64,000 bases of DNA. It comes from Fidelibacterota bacterium (GTDB lineage: Bacteria > Fidelibacterota > Fidelibacteria > Fidelibacterales > Fidelibacteraceae). The notes under the pieces are model-generated. The model saw only the letters and a list, made by a program, of their open reading frames with translations, did no database searches and was not told the origin of the DNA. Positions 42,099 through 53,474 of this stretch are shown one piece after another (the first letter of the stretch is position 1; every line of letters begins with the position of its first letter). The position numbers and the translations under genes are program-made. Where the stretch lies: contig JAQUPD010000002.1 of the NCBI GenBank assembly GCA_028716785.1, positions 45,085 to 109,084 on the forward strand. The letters are read 5' to 3'.

Positions 42099-45000
42099 TT
42101 ATTCATGAATCAGGTCTTCATTTTCATCGTAAATTTGTTCCTCTGCAAAATATTCTAAGTCATCGACTTCTGTAAATTCAGGCTCACTAACTTTTAAATT
42201 TTTATATTTCGATTGACCCGTTCCTGCAGGAATTAGCCGTCCCATAATGATATTCTCTTTGAGGCCTTTCAGATAATCAATTTTCCCTTCAATTGCAGCA
42301 TCTGTTAACACGCGCGTTGTTTCTTGGAAGGATGCAGCAGAAATCCAGCTTTCAGTATTTAGAGAAGCCCTGGTAATTCCTAAAAGAAGTGGTTCAAACG
42401 TTGCCGGTACTGCCGGTTCATAGTCTGCAGGTTTTTTCCCTGCTGCCCGATGGCGAATATTATCTTCTTCTACAATATCGAGGGGATATAAATTATCGAC
42501 TTTAAAAGCAGTATCGCCAGAATCAGTGATGCGTACCCTATTCATAATTTTCTCATTCTCTTCCATAACAACCTGGCGTGATGCACGGTCTCCAATGAGA
42601 AATTCCGTATCGCCCGGATCACTTATTTCTACTTTCTGAAGCATTTGGCGAACAATGACTTCAATGTGTTTATCATTAATCCGAACACCTTGCAAACGAT
42701 AGACATGCTGAATTTCGTTCACCAAATATTTTTGGACTTCATAAACTCCTTTGATCTTCAAGATTTTTTTAGGAGGAATAGCACCGTCACAGAGGGGATC
42801 ACCGGCATGGACATAATCGCCATCGTGAACCAGAATATGTTTTCCTGGAGGAATTTTATAGGTAAACACTTCACCAAGATCGTTTCGTACGCGAACAGTT
42901 TGAACACCTTTTGAAAGTCGATCAAACTGAATATACCCATTAACTTCGCTTACGATTGCTTCATTTGAAGGATTTCGTGCCTCAAAAAGCTCGGAAACAC
43001 GGGGAAGGCCTCCAGTAATATCATTACTCCGTGTCGTTTCTTTGGACCGTTTTGCAAGTGTTTCACCTTGATAAACCTTCTGACCTTCTTTAACAAGAAG
43101 GGAGGAAGATTCAGGGAGATTTATGGCTTTCCCTACAGGATTCCCCTCTTCATCCACAATTAAAATCCGAGGTGTTTTATCCCGATCTTTTGAAGGAATA
43201 ATCTGCCATTCTTTAAATCCCGTAGTATCTGCGACTTCATCATACGTTACTCTGGGGATTAAGTCAATGAACTTTACATATCCTTCATAACGGGAAACAA
43301 TGTGCTCATTATAAACATCCCAGTCATAAAGAATTGTTGTTCTATCAACCTGTTGCCCATCTTTAACATAGATTTTTGCCCCTTCGGGAACAGTATACGA
43401 AATAAGTTCACGGTTGTTATTATCAATGATGCTTAATTTTCCATTTCTTGCCAGGACAACTCTATATTTTTGTTTTGTTATTTCATCAACAAAATCTTTG
43501 TTTGAGATATGCAAGTTTTCCGAAAAAACAACCTGTCCTTCATAGCGGGACAATTGATGGGATTCCTCCACAACATGGCTTGCTGTACCACCAATATGAA
43601 ATGTCCGAAGGGTTAGCTGAGTCCCAGGTTCACCAATCGATTGGGCAGCAACAATCCCTATGGCTTCCCCTTGATTAACGAGGGTACTTGTTGCAAGATT
43701 TCTCCCATAGCACGCGGCACAAACACCACTTTTCGACTCACAGGTAAGTACAGAACGGATCATGACTGTTTCAACATTACTTTCATCAACAATTCGTGCT
43801 TTTTCTTCGTCGATCAGTTCGCCACTTTCTACTAAGAGCTTATCCGTTACGGGATCAACAATATCATCCAAGGCAACACGCCCTAAAATCCGTTCAGAGA
43901 GAGGTTCAATGACTTGTTCACCATCTTTTATGGCAACAACTTCAATGCCATTAATGCTTCCGCAATCCTCTTCACTAATCACCACGTCTTGGGCAACATC
44001 AACGAGACGTCGTGTAAGATATCCAGCATCCGCTGTTTTCAACGCCGTATCTGAAAGCCCTTTACGAGCACCATGTGTTGAAATAAAGTATTCAAGCACC
44101 GTTAATCCTTCTTTAAAATTTGAAGTAATCGGTGTCTCAATAATTTCTCCAACACCACCCGTCATGGATTTTTGTGGCTTGTTCATAAGTCCACGCATAC
44201 CCGCAAGCTGTTTCATTTGATCTTTTGAGCCACGAGCTCCTGAGTCAGACATCATATAAATGGGATTAAACCCTTCCCGGTCATTCTCCAAAATTTTATT
44301 CATCGATGCTTGAACCATATCGGTCGCTCTTGACCAAGCATCAATTACTTTATTATAGCGTTCATTTTCTGTCAAAACGCCTTTGTTCCGTTTTTCATTA
44401 ATTGAATCAACCAGTTTCTGAGTTTTCCTGATAATTTCAAATTTATCATCAGGGATCAAAACATCGCTCAACCCAATCGAAACACCAGACATGGTTGCTA
44501 GTTCAAATCCCAAATCTTTCAAAGCATCGAGAAAACGGACTGTTTCGTGCAGCCCAACTTCTCGGTTTGACTCAGCAATGATATTTTCTAAGCGTTTTTT
44601 TGTTATCAATTCATTATAATAAGGTAATCCATTAGGAACAATGGCATTAAAGTAAATCCGTCCTACCGTTGTATCATTAAGTTTACCATTTATTAGCAGT
44701 TTTACTTTTGAATGGAGGGTTACACGGTTATTTTCAAAGGCCAGAAGTGCTTCGTCATAGGATGAAAAAACCATTCCTTCGCCCTTTTGGTTTGATTTTG
44801 CTCGCGTAATGTAATACGCTCCTAAAACCATATCTTGGGAAGGAACGGATATTGGATTTCCGTGTGCTGGATGAAGAATATTATTACTTGAAAGCATAAG
44901 CATCCGTGATTCAATTTGAGCTTCAAAGGAGAGAGGAATATGTACAGCCATTTGGTCGCCATCAAAATCAGCATTAAAAGCAGCACACACAAGGGGATGA

Positions 45001-46415
45001 ACACGAATCGCTTTTCCATCCACAAGAATTGGTTGAAATGCTTGAATTCCTAAACGATGGAGCGTTGGAGCGCGATTAAGAAGAACTGGGTGATCTTTTA
45101 CAACATATTCAAGAAGATCCATAACTTCGGGGGCTCTTCTTTCCACCATACTTTTGGCTGTCTTTGGAGTAGAAGCTTTTCCTCGCACCAGCAATTCATG
45201 GATCAAATGAGGTTTAAAGAGTTCTGTAGCCATAAGTTTGGGCAAACCGCACTCATGAATTTTCAATTCAGGTCCAACAACAATCACAGATCGCCCTGAG
45301 TAATCCACACGTTTTCCCAAAAGATTTTGACGGAATCGTCCTTCCTTGCCATTTAGCATATCACTCAAGGATTTTAAAGGTCTTCGTGTTCCAGAACGAA
45401 CAGCAGTACGTCTACGACTGTTATCAAACAAGCTATCCACTGCCTCCTGGAGCATCCGTTTTTCATTTCTAAGGATAACATCTGGCGCTTTAATATCAAT
45501 CAGTTGTTTTAAGCGATTATTTCGAATAATCACTCGACGATAGAGGTCATTCAAATCAGAAGCAGCAAATCGCCCACCTTCCAAAGGAACGAGTGGACGT
45601 AATTCAGGTGGAATAACGGGTAATACTTTCAAAATCATGTATTCAGGTCTATTAACCGGTGGCTCATCATCTTCAGAATGAAAGGCATTTAAAATTTTAA
45701 GCCGTTTAACGATATCTTGTTGTTCAGATGCGGAGTTACTTTTTTTCAGTTCCTTTTTTAACGTTTCGATGAGCGTTGGAATATCGAGGTTTACCAAAAT
45801 ATCGTAGAGTGCCTCAGCTCCTGTTTTTGCAATAAAAAGATCTTCCTCTGGAATTTCTTCCTCTGCTTCTTCACCATATTTATACTGAAGATCAAGGTAG
45901 ATATCTTCATCAATAAGTTCCATCGGTTCAACGGGATGGAATTTCCCTTTTTCCGTTTCAATAACAGCTTTCCCGGGCTGGATAACAATGTAGGATTCAT
46001 AATAAATAACCTGTTCAATGCTTTTGGCAGACATGCCTAAAACATTGGCCAATTTTGAAGGAATAGATTTCAGATACCAGATATGGGCAACGGGTACAGC
46101 CAGTGTAATATGCCCCATTCTTTCCCGACGCACTTTTTTGCGGGTAACTTCAACGCCACATCGGTCACAGACAATTCCCTTATACCGAATCCGTTTATAT
46201 TTTCCACAATGGCATTCCCAATCCTTAACGGGACCAAAAATCTTTTCGCAAAAAAGTCCATCTTTTTCCGGTTTATACGACCGATAGTTAATAGTTTCAG
46301 GTTTCAGAACCTCTCCTCTTGATTTACTTAAAATAGATTCAGAAGAAGAGAGTCTAAGTCGGATTTTTGTAAAATCCTTTTTTGTATCTTGTGAAGCATT
46401 GAATTTCACACTCAA
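42099..46415 (-). CDS. rpoC: DNA-directed RNA polymerase subunit beta'
   Basis: [52 protein letters not shown], 1438 aa. Confidence 0.98.
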   Translation of the reverse strand: MSVKFNASQDTKKDFTKIRLRLSSSESILSKSRGEVLKPETINYRSYKPEKDGLFCEKIFGPVKDWECHCGKYKRIRYKGIVCDRCGVEVTRKKVRRERMGHITLAVPVAHIWYLKSIPSKLANVLGMSAKSIEQVIYYESYIVIQPGKAVIETEKGKFHPVEPMELIDEDIYLDLQYKYGEEAEEEIPEEDLFIAKTGAEALYDILVNLDIPTLIETLKKELKKSNSASEQQDIVKRLKILNAFHSEDDEPPVNRPEYMILKVLPVIPPELRPLVPLEGGRFAASDLNDLYRRVIIRNNRLKQLIDIKAPDVILRNEKRMLQEAVDSLFDNSRRRTAVRSGTRRPLKSLSDMLNGKEGRFRQNLLGKRVDYSGRSVIVVGPELKIHECGLPKLMATELFKPHLIHELLVRGKASTPKTAKSMVERRAPEVMDLLEYVVKDHPVLLNRAPTLHRLGIQAFQPILVDGKAIRVHPLVCAAFNADFDGDQMAVHIPLSFEAQIESRMLMLSSNNILHPAHGNPISVPSQDMVLGAYYITRAKSNQKGEGMVFSSYDEALLAFENNRVTLHSKVKLLINGKLNDTTVGRIYFNAIVPNGLPYYNELITKKRLENIIAESNREVGLHETVRFLDALKDLGFELATMSGVSIGLSDVLIPDDKFEIIRKTQKLVDSINEKRNKGVLTENERYNKVIDAWSRATDMVQASMNKILENDREGFNPIYMMSDSGARGSKDQMKQLAGMRGLMNKPQKSMTGGVGEIIETPITSNFKEGLTVLEYFISTHGARKGLSDTALKTADAGYLTRRLVDVAQDVVISEEDCGSINGIEVVAIKDGEQVIEPLSERILGRVALDDIVDPVTDKLLVESGELIDEEKARIVDESNVETVMIRSVLTCESKSGVCAACYGRNLATSTLVNQGEAIGIVAAQSIGEPGTQLTLRTFHIGGTASHVVEESHQLSRYEGQVVFSENLHISNKDFVDEITKQKYRVVLARNGKLSIIDNNNRELISYTVPEGAKIYVKDGQQVDRTTILYDWDVYNEHIVSRYEGYVKFIDLIPRVTYDEVADTTGFKEWQIIPSKDRDKTPRILIVDEEGNPVGKAINLPESSSLLVKEGQKVYQGETLAKRSKETTRSNDITGGLPRVSELFEARNPSNEAIVSEVNGYIQFDRLSKGVQTVRVRNDLGEVFTYKIPPGKHILVHDGDYVHAGDPLCDGAIPPKKILKIKGVYEVQKYLVNEIQHVYRLQGVRINDKHIEVIVRQMLQKVEISDPGDTEFLIGDRASRQVVMEENEKIMNRVRITDSGDTAFKVDNLYPLDIVEEDNIRHRAAGKKPADYEPAVPATFEPLLLGITRASLNTESWISAASFQETTRVLTDAAIEGKIDYLKGLKENIIMGRLIPAGTGQSKYKNLKVSEPEFTEVDDLEYFAEEQIYDENEDLIHE

Positions 46416-46445
46416 TGTGAATTCCTCCTTTTTTAAAAGTGAATC

Positions 46446-49400
46446 TTACAAGAGATCCACTTCAAGCGCCAATCCTTGTAGTTCTTTCAGCAACACATTA
46501 AATGATTCGGGCATGCCGTAATCGGGGAGATTTTCCCCTTTAACAATGGCATTATAGACTTTGGAGCGGCCATCGACATCATCGGATTTAACGGTAAGAA
46601 CTTCTTGAAGGGTATAAGCGGCCCCATAAGCCTCGAGAGCCCAGACTTCCATTTCACCGAATCGCTGTCCGCCAAACTGGGCTTTTCCTCCCAGAGGCTG
46701 TTGTGTAATGAGAGAATAAGGACCCGTTGATCGTGCGTGTATTTTATCTTCAATCATGTGGGCTAATTTCATCATGTAAATATGTCCCACAGCTACAGTA
46801 TCATAGATTTTTTCGCCTGTTCTACCATCATACAAATCACTTTTACCATTTTCTGGTAATCCAGCTTTTTTTAGTTCTTTTTGAACATCCTCATAGGTTG
46901 CGCCATCAAAAACAGGGGTTTCATAATAAAGACCCAATTCTTTACCAGCCCATCCTAACATGGTTTCATAAAGCTGACCAAGATTCATACGAGAAGGAAC
47001 GCCCAAAGGATTCAGAATGATATCAACGGGAGTACCATCTGGTAAATAGGGCATATCTTCTTCAGGGACAATAATGGAGACAACGCCTTTGTTTCCATGG
47101 CGTCCAGCCATTTTATCTCCAACCTGAACTTTCCGCTTACTTGCAATATATACTTTTGCAAGCTGAAGAACGCCTGGTTGCAGATCATCACCCGCTTTAA
47201 TTTTGAATTTTTCGTTATTGATCTCAAATTGAATCGTTTCTTGGACATCCTGGTAATGATGGATCAAGGTAACAACCCTTTGGAATTGATTTTCATCAGC
47301 GATCCAAGGCTTGGAAATATCAACACGACGAAAATCCATATTTTCAAAAAGATCAGCGTCCCATTTTCGACCTTCAGAAATGATAGGATTTCCACCTTTA
47401 TCATAAATACCTATACAAGGATGACCTTCCAGAAGAGCAAGGAGTTTTCGTATCATTTTTCCTTTAAGGATTGCCAGACGTCGGTTGAGATTTTCATCTA
47501 ATTTTTCGATCTTTATTTTTTCATCCCGTCGGGATTCTTTACCTTTGCGGACAAAAAGTCTGGTATCAATTACAATTCCAGATGTTCCAGGTTCTGCACG
47601 TTTTGAGGCATCCTTTACATCGCCGGCTTTTTCCCCAAAAATAGCCCGGAGCAATTTTTCTTCTGGAGTTGGATCTGTTTCACCTTTTGGTGTTACTTTC
47701 CCAATAAGAATATCGCCTGGCTTCACTTGAGCTCCAATGCGAATAATACCGTTTTCTTCAATATTCTTTGTGGCTTCTTCTGAAACGTTTGGAATTTCAC
47801 GCGTTAATTCTTCGCTTCCTCGTTTAGTTTCGCGAACTTCCAGCTCCACTTCTTTAACATGGACAGAGGTAAAGATATCATCTTTTACCATTCGTTCACT
47901 AAGAATAATTGCATCTTCAAAGTTATAGCCACGCCATGGCATAAAGGCGACAAGGACATTTCGTCCAAGGGCAAGTTCTCCTTTATTTGTGGATGTTCCA
48001 TCCGCAATAGGCTGGCCCTTTTTCACTACCTGATTTTTTCGCACAATAGGCCGTTGATTAATGGCTGTATCCTGATTTGTTCTCTCATATTTTTTGAGAT
48101 GATAAATATATCTTCCTTCATTTTCATCAAGAGAGACAGAAGCATCAAATCCTTCCAGGGGTCTAAGAACTATCTTATTGGCGTCGACATATTCAATAAC
48201 ACCATCTGTATCCGCAGCAAGAACAGCCCGACTATCTGCAGCAACTATACCTTCCATGCCTGTCCCCACAATTGGGGTTGAAGGGGTTAAAAGAGGAACA
48301 GACTGACGTTGCATATTGCTTCCCATCAAAGCGCGGTTTGCATCATCATGTTCCAAAAATGGAATCAAGCTTGCTGCAGGACTCACAATTTGAATTGGAG
48401 CCACATCCATATAATCAACCATTTCAGGAGGGACAGCGGGATAATCAGGCCCTTTTCGACATTTAACAATATCCCGAGTAAAGGAATTATCTTCATTGAG
48501 TTGTGCATTCGCTTGAGCAATCGTACTTCTATCTTCATCATCCGCTGAAAGATATTCTATTTCATTTGTTACATAGACTTTTTCTTTTGTTTTTTTTGTC
48601 TTGCGATAAGGGGTTTCAATAAATCCAAGGCGATTAATAACAGCATAGCAAGCCAGAGAGGAAATTAACCCAATATTTGGGCCTTCTGGTGTTTCGATGG
48701 GACACAAACGGCCATAATGAGTATAGTGCACATCACGGACTTCAAATCCTGCTCGCTCGCGCGTTAACCCACCAGGACCCAAAGCTGATAACCGGCGTTT
48801 ATGAGTTAGTTCAGCCAACGGGTTTGTCTGGTCCATAAACTGGGACATTTGAGAAGTACCAAAAAAGGTATTAATGACAGAGGTAATAATTCTGCTATTA
48901 ACAAGTTCTTGGGGGGTAAGATTTTCAGCTCTGTGAATATTCATCCGATCTCTGATGGTTCGAGCCATTCGAGCAAAGGCAATAGAAAACTGATTTGCAA
49001 GTTGTTCGCCAACGGTTTTTACTCGTCGATTTCCCAAATGGTCTATATCGTCGGACAATTTTTCGCCACGTCGCATTTTAATCAGATGCTGCACAATACA
49101 AATAAAATCATTGGGAGTAATTACCGTATTTTCCAAGGGAATGTTCATGTTGAATTTTTTATTCATCCGATAGCGACCTACTTCCCCGAGATCATATTTT
49201 TTAGGACTAAAAAAGAGTTTTTCGACGAATTTCTGAGCTGTTTCAATATTTGGAGGATCCCCGTTTCTCAAATTCCTATAGAGATAAACAAGAGCATCTT
49301 CTTGAGTTGGTCCACCTATTGATAATCGTTCAGGATCCATTTTATCCTTTTCTCGGCGGATGGAATTTGCTAACAACTTCAAGTCAATTTCCTTATCAGG

Positions 49401-50261
49401 ATCAACAACATCAATTTTCTTTATCCCAGCATTTTTCAGTGTTTGAATATGAGACGCTTCGAGAACAAGGCGTTCATCTTCAGCAACGCCAGCTGTTAAA
49501 ATAACTTCGCCGGTCTCCGGATTTAAAATACTATGAACAAGTGTCATTCCAATAAGCTTATTAGAAACTGGAACTTCTTTAAACACCTCAAAATTTTTCA
49601 GTATATCATAGTCTGAATTAAACCCTACAGCACGTAAAAGAATGGAGACGGGGAATTTTTTCCGTCGATCAATTGTCACGTAAATCGCATCAAAAATATC
49701 TGTCGTAATATCAACCCAAGAGCCTCTAAAAGGGATAATTCGAGCGTTGTAGAGAATTGTTCCATTAGGATGTCGGGCATCGTTAAAGAAAACACCAGGT
49801 GAGCGTTGAAGTTGGCTTACAATAACCCGTTCAGCACCATTGATAATAAATGTCCCCCTGAGAGTCATAAAAGGAATATTCCCTAAAAACACTTCCTGTT
49901 CAATACTTTCGGAGTAAACTCCGGGTTCAGCTTCTTCTTCAGCAATTTTCAAAATGAGTTTTGCTTTTAATGGCACGGCATAAGAGATACCTCTTTCAAG
50001 GCACTCTTTTTCTGAATAACGAGGAATTCCTATAGAATAACCCATATAATCTAGCAAGAAAGTATTATGAGAATCCTCTATAGGAAAAATAACTCTAAAG
50101 GCCTCTTCGAGACCGATATTCTCACGTTCTTCAGGTTTTTTATCCAGCTGTAAAAAATCATTAAACGATTCAAGTTGTATACTCAGCAAATCTGGAATAT
50201 CTAAAACCCGTGTAATTCGTGAGAATGATTTCCGCTGTACAAGTTCTGACAGATTTCTCAA
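46446..50261 (-). CDS. rpoB: DNA-directed RNA polymerase subunit beta
   Basis: MDQTNPLAELTHKRRLSALGPGGLTRERAGFEVRDVHYTHYGRLCPIETPEGPNIGLI; 1271 aa. Confidence 0.98.
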   Translation of the reverse strand: MRNLSELVQRKSFSRITRVLDIPDLLSIQLESFNDFLQLDKKPEERENIGLEEAFRVIFPIEDSHNTFLLDYMGYSIGIPRYSEKECLERGISYAVPLKAKLILKIAEEEAEPGVYSESIEQEVFLGNIPFMTLRGTFIINGAERVIVSQLQRSPGVFFNDARHPNGTILYNARIIPFRGSWVDITTDIFDAIYVTIDRRKKFPVSILLRAVGFNSDYDILKNFEVFKEVPVSNKLIGMTLVHSILNPETGEVILTAGVAEDERLVLEASHIQTLKNAGIKKIDVVDPDKEIDLKLLANSIRREKDKMDPERLSIGGPTQEDALVYLYRNLRNGDPPNIETAQKFVEKLFFSPKKYDLGEVGRYRMNKKFNMNIPLENTVITPNDFICIVQHLIKMRRGEKLSDDIDHLGNRRVKTVGEQLANQFSIAFARMARTIRDRMNIHRAENLTPQELVNSRIITSVINTFFGTSQMSQFMDQTNPLAELTHKRRLSALGPGGLTRERAGFEVRDVHYTHYGRLCPIETPEGPNIGLISSLACYAVINRLGFIETPYRKTKKTKEKVYVTNEIEYLSADDEDRSTIAQANAQLNEDNSFTRDIVKCRKGPDYPAVPPEMVDYMDVAPIQIVSPAASLIPFLEHDDANRALMGSNMQRQSVPLLTPSTPIVGTGMEGIVAADSRAVLAADTDGVIEYVDANKIVLRPLEGFDASVSLDENEGRYIYHLKKYERTNQDTAINQRPIVRKNQVVKKGQPIADGTSTNKGELALGRNVLVAFMPWRGYNFEDAIILSERMVKDDIFTSVHVKEVELEVRETKRGSEELTREIPNVSEEATKNIEENGIIRIGAQVKPGDILIGKVTPKGETDPTPEEKLLRAIFGEKAGDVKDASKRAEPGTSGIVIDTRLFVRKGKESRRDEKIKIEKLDENLNRRLAILKGKMIRKLLALLEGHPCIGIYDKGGNPIISEGRKWDADLFENMDFRRVDISKPWIADENQFQRVVTLIHHYQDVQETIQFEINNEKFKIKAGDDLQPGVLQLAKVYIASKRKVQVGDKMAGRHGNKGVVSIIVPEEDMPYLPDGTPVDIILNPLGVPSRMNLGQLYETMLGWAGKELGLYYETPVFDGATYEDVQKELKKAGLPENGKSDLYDGRTGEKIYDTVAVGHIYMMKLAHMIEDKIHARSTGPYSLITQQPLGGKAQFGGQRFGEMEVWALEAYGAAYTLQEVLTVKSDDVDGRSKVYNAIVKGENLPDYGMPESFNVLLKELQGLALEVDLL

Positions 50262-50302
50262 AAGAAATCCTCCCTTATATTATTTCACAAAAAGAAACAA
50301 GA

Positions 50303-50362
50303 GCCATCATATTTTTAAGATGGCCCCACCACACATTATTCAATGGCCTTCTGGTTGCCATC
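50303..50362 (-). promoter_or_regulatory. Candidate attenuator/processing hairpins between rplL and rpoB
   Basis: On the minus strand: GATGGC (50362-50357), GGCCAT (50348-50343), GCCATC (50324-50319), GATGGC (50308-50303), allowing alternative pairings 1-2, 1-A and 2-3. Confidence 0.5.
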
Positions 50363-50369
50363 TTTTCTG

Positions 50370-50753
50370 TTATTTCAGTTCTACCGTTGCACCAACTTCT
50401 TCAAGCTGTTTTTTTATCTTTTCAGCTTCTTCTTTTGTTAATGCTTCTTTGATGGTGCTAGGCACGTTTTCAACCAATTCTTTTGCTTCTTTCAAGCCCA
50501 AAGAAGTAATTTGGCGGACTTCCTTAATCACATTAATCTTTTTGTCCCCAAAATTCGTCATTACTACATCAAATTCTGTTTTTTCTTCGGCTTCTTCAGC
50601 TTGAGAAGCAGTACCTGAAGCAGCAGCAACAGCCACTGGAGCAGCAGCAGTTACGCCAAATTTTTTCTCAATTTCTTTGATGAGTTCTGCAATTTCCAAC
50701 ATGTTGGCTTTTTCTAAATATCCCAATACTTCGGCACGTGTAACTTCGGCCAT
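50370..50753 (-). CDS. rplL: 50S ribosomal protein L7/L12
   Basis: [68 protein letters not shown]. Confidence 0.98.
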   Translation of the reverse strand: MAEVTRAEVLGYLEKANMLEIAELIKEIEKKFGVTAAAPVAVAAASGTASQAEEAEEKTEFDVVMTNFGDKKINVIKEVRQITSLGLKEAKELVENVPSTIKEALTKEEAEKIKKQLEEVGATVELK

Positions 50754-50777
50754 GACTTTCGTCCTCCTTATCTCACT

Positions 50778-51308
50778 CTATTGTTTTTTCTCTTTTAAAG
50801 CATTTAACGCACCCACCAAATTGCGCATAGGTGCCTGCAGCGTTCCAAGTAACTGTTGCAGCGGCCATGAAATTCCACTAAGAAATTTCACAAGCAAAAC
50901 TTCACGATCCGGTAATTCTGCTATTTCATCCACTTTCTTAGCATTTAAAAACTTGCCCTCAAATAAAATTGCTTTAACCTCTGGTTTCCCAAGATCTTTT
51001 GTCTCTTTTTTAAAAGAAGTAAGGACTTTCGCAGGAGCCACGGGATCATCCTTTCCGAAGACCAAGGCGGTAGGACCTGTAAGAAAATCTTGTTTCTCTA
51101 CCTCGTACCCAGCATTTTGAAGGGCAATTTTAATCAAAGTATTTTTTATCACCTGCATTTTGATATTTTCTTTAAACATCTTAGCCCGCAGGCTGTTCAC
51201 TTGTTCAACATTAAGTCCCAGATAATCTGTAAAGTAAACAGCTTTTGAAGAACTTATTTCATCTGCAACTTGTTGAACAATATTCATTTTTTCAGTGTTA
51301 GGCATCAA
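50778..51308 (-). CDS. rplJ: 50S ribosomal protein L10
   Basis: DEISSSKAVYFTDYLGLNVEQVNSLRAKMFKENIKMQVIKNTLIKIAL. Confidence 0.95.
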   Translation of the reverse strand: MMPNTEKMNIVQQVADEISSSKAVYFTDYLGLNVEQVNSLRAKMFKENIKMQVIKNTLIKIALQNAGYEVEKQDFLTGPTALVFGKDDPVAPAKVLTSFKKETKDLGKPEVKAILFEGKFLNAKKVDEIAELPDREVLLVKFLSGISWPLQQLLGTLQAPMRNLVGALNALKEKKQ

Positions 51309-51315
51309 TATTCTC

Positions 51316-52008
51316 CTAAGCTAAGGCTGTCTGCTTTTCGATTTTTATTCCAGGTCCCATGGTAGACGTAAGGGTAATTTTTTGCAAATATTGACCCTTT
51401 GCACTTGGGGGACGGAGTTTAATAAGTGTAGTAACCATGGTTTTAATATTTTCGACCAGTTGATTTTCTTCAAAAGAAATTTTTCCAACGCCCACATGGA
51501 CAATCCCATACCGATCCACACGAAAATTAATTTTACCGGCTTTACTATCAGCAACAGCCTGTGCAATATTTTCAGTAACTGTTCCTGTCTTTGGATTTGG
51601 CATAAGTCCATGGGGACCCAGAACACGTCCCAGTTTTCCAATGTGGCGCATCACATCAGGTGTTGCAATCACCACATCAAAATCGAGCCAACCGTTTTGA
51701 ATTTTTTGAATATATTCATCCAAACCTGCATAATCAGTGCCAGCATCCAAAGCTTCTTTAACTTTTTCACCTTGAGCAAAGACAAGGACACGTATTTTTT
51801 TACCAGTACCATAAGGCAAAATAACCGTTCCACGGACCATTTGGTCGGCATATTTTGGATCTACACCAAGATTAATACTGAGTTCGACTGTTTCATCAAA
51901 ATGAGCAGAAGCAATTTTTTTTAGGAGTTTAATTCCTTCATTCAGAGGATACTCATATTCTCTATCCACTTGTTTTAGCAATTCACGATATCGCCGACTA
52001 TGTTTCAT
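51316..52008 (-). CDS. rplA: 50S ribosomal protein L1
   Basis: FDETVELSINLGVDPKYADQMVRGTVILPYGTGKKIRVLVFAQG...LGRVLGPHGLMPNPKTGTVT. Confidence 0.98.
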   Translation of the reverse strand: MKHSRRYRELLKQVDREYEYPLNEGIKLLKKIASAHFDETVELSINLGVDPKYADQMVRGTVILPYGTGKKIRVLVFAQGEKVKEALDAGTDYAGLDEYIQKIQNGWLDFDVVIATPDVMRHIGKLGRVLGPHGLMPNPKTGTVTENIAQAVADSKAGKINFRVDRYGIVHVGVGKISFEENQLVENIKTMVTTLIKLRPPSAKGQYLQKITLTSTMGPGIKIEKQTALA

Positions 52009-52026
52009 GATTTTCCTCAGCCTCCT

Positions 52027-52452
52027 TTATCCTTCCACCTGCAATCCCATACTTCGTGCAGTACCCGCAATCATTTCCATGGCTGCTTCCACTGTATGGG
52101 CATTCAGGTCTTGCATCTTTAATTCAGCAATCTCTCTTAGATCTTTCTGGGAAATTTTTCCTACTTTTACTTTATTGGGTTCAGAAGATCCTTTTTGAAC
52201 TTTTGCTGCTTTTTTTAGCAAAACTGCTGCAGGAGGAGTTTTTGTAATAAAAGTAAAAGACCTGTCGCTATAAATCGTGATAACAACGGGTATAATCAAT
52301 CCCATTTTATCTGAAGTTTTTGCATTATAAACCTTGCAAAACTCCATAATATTCACACCATGCTGCCCTAATGCTGGGCCAACGGGTGGTGAAGGATTTG
52401 CCTGTCCTGCAGGGAGTTGCAATTTGATGACAGCTGTGATTTTTTTTGCCAT
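52027..52452 (-). CDS. rplK: 50S ribosomal protein L11
   Basis: [46 protein letters not shown]. Confidence 0.98.
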   Translation of the reverse strand: MAKKITAVIKLQLPAGQANPSPPVGPALGQHGVNIMEFCKVYNAKTSDKMGLIIPVVITIYSDRSFTFITKTPPAAVLLKKAAKVQKGSSEPNKVKVGKISQKDLREIAELKMQDLNAHTVEAAMEMIAGTARSMGLQVEG

Positions 52453-52462
52453 TCTTTACAAC

Positions 52463-53002
52463 CTATTTTTCACGTTCAACTTGTAAATAATCCAGTTCTA
52501 CCGGCGTTGATCTGCCGAAGATACTGACCATAATTTTTAACTTTTTCTTTTCTTCATTTACTTCCTGAACAACACCAGTAAAATCCATAAAAGGGCCGTC
52601 CACAATTTTAACAGGATCACCCACTGAAAAGGGTGTCGCAATAACTTCGCGCCCTTCTTTTTTCTCCACTTCTCCTAAAATTCTGCGGACTTCCCTATCC
52701 GAAAGTGCTTGTGGGCGACCTTTGGGACCTACAAAACTAATTACACCTGAAACATTTTCAATAAAGTATTTTGTTTCTTTTGTAAGTTCCATTTTAATCA
52801 TGATGTAGCCAGGATAAAAGACTTTTGTGCGAGAACGTTTTTTACCTTCTCGCATTTCAACCACATTTTCAGTAGGAACAAGCACCTCCTCAATATAATC
52901 CCGAAGATTCCGTGCTTCTGCTTCATACAAAATGCGGTCTGCTACTTGTCGCTCTTTTCCTGAAAATGCTTTAATTGTGTACCATTTCATGATAGATATC
53001 AC
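52463..53002 (-). CDS. nusG: Transcription termination/antitermination protein NusG
   Basis: KWYTIKAFSGKERQVADRI...YPGYIMIKMELTKETKYFIENVSGVISFVG...GDPVKIVDGPFMDFTGVVQEVNEEKKKLKIMVSIFGRSTPVELDYLQVE. Confidence 0.97.
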   Translation of the reverse strand: MISIMKWYTIKAFSGKERQVADRILYEAEARNLRDYIEEVLVPTENVVEMREGKKRSRTKVFYPGYIMIKMELTKETKYFIENVSGVISFVGPKGRPQALSDREVRRILGEVEKKEGREVIATPFSVGDPVKIVDGPFMDFTGVVQEVNEEKKKLKIMVSIFGRSTPVELDYLQVEREK

Positions 53003-53007
53003 ATGTT

Positions 53008-53193
53008 TTAATATAAGAGTGCATGGATTGATTGTGAGAGAATAAAATCAACAACAAAGAGGAAGACAACTAAGATGAGAGAAAATAAAATAACAACCTT
53101 TGTTGATCCTTTAAGTTCTTCAAAGGTTGGCCATGTCACTTTCTTCATCTCTGCTTTTACGCTTGCAAAAAAATCACGTATTTTTTTAAACAT
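53008..53193 (-). CDS. secE: Preprotein translocase subunit SecE
   Basis: MFKKIRDFFASVKAEMKKVTWPTFEELKGSTKVVILFSLILVVFLFVVDFILSQSIHALLY; start trimmed so the CDS does not enter tRNA-Trp. Confidence 0.92.
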   Translation of the reverse strand: MFKKIRDFFASVKAEMKKVTWPTFEELKGSTKVVILFSLILVVFLFVVDFILSQSIHALLY

Positions 53194-53214
53194 CTTCATA
53201 TCCTCTCTAATTTG

Positions 53215-53287
53215 CAGGTCCGGAGGGATTCGAACCCCCAACTTGCGGTTTTGGAGACCGCTGCTCTACCCATTGAACTACGGACCT
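53215..53287 (-). tRNA. tRNA-Trp(CCA)
   Basis: Cloverleaf AGGTCCG...GCGGTCTCCAAAACCGC...GGGGGTTCGAATCCCTC-CGGACCT; anticodon CCA. Confidence 0.96.
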
Positions 53288-53298
53288 GTCCAAGCATT

Positions 53299-53448
53299 TT
53301 AGCGAGTTTCCTTGTGTATTGTATGCGTTTTACACCACGGGCAATATTTTTTGAATTCTACACGTTGAGGATGTTTTCTTTTATTTTTTGTTGTTGTGTA
53401 GTTTCTTCGCTTACATTCATTGCATGCCAGTATAATTATATCACGCAT
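53299..53448 (-). CDS. rpmG: 50S ribosomal protein L33 (zinc-ligand form), missing from the ORF track
   Basis: Hand translation [49 protein letters not shown]. Confidence 0.96.
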   Translation of the reverse strand: MRDIIILACNECKRRNYTTTKNKRKHPQRVEFKKYCPWCKTHTIHKETR

Positions 53449-53474
53449 CTTCAGACCTCAAATAGGTTATTTTT

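Noticed and set aside
42645-49504. Many plus-strand and alternate-frame ORFs within rpoC and rpoB
   Set aside because: Mirror-frame artefacts of long conserved coding genes.
53194-53241. N-terminal extension of SecE running into tRNA-Trp
   Set aside because: The extra residues translate tRNA-Trp sequence; MFKK at 53193 with an upstream SD-like GAGAGGA is the likely start.
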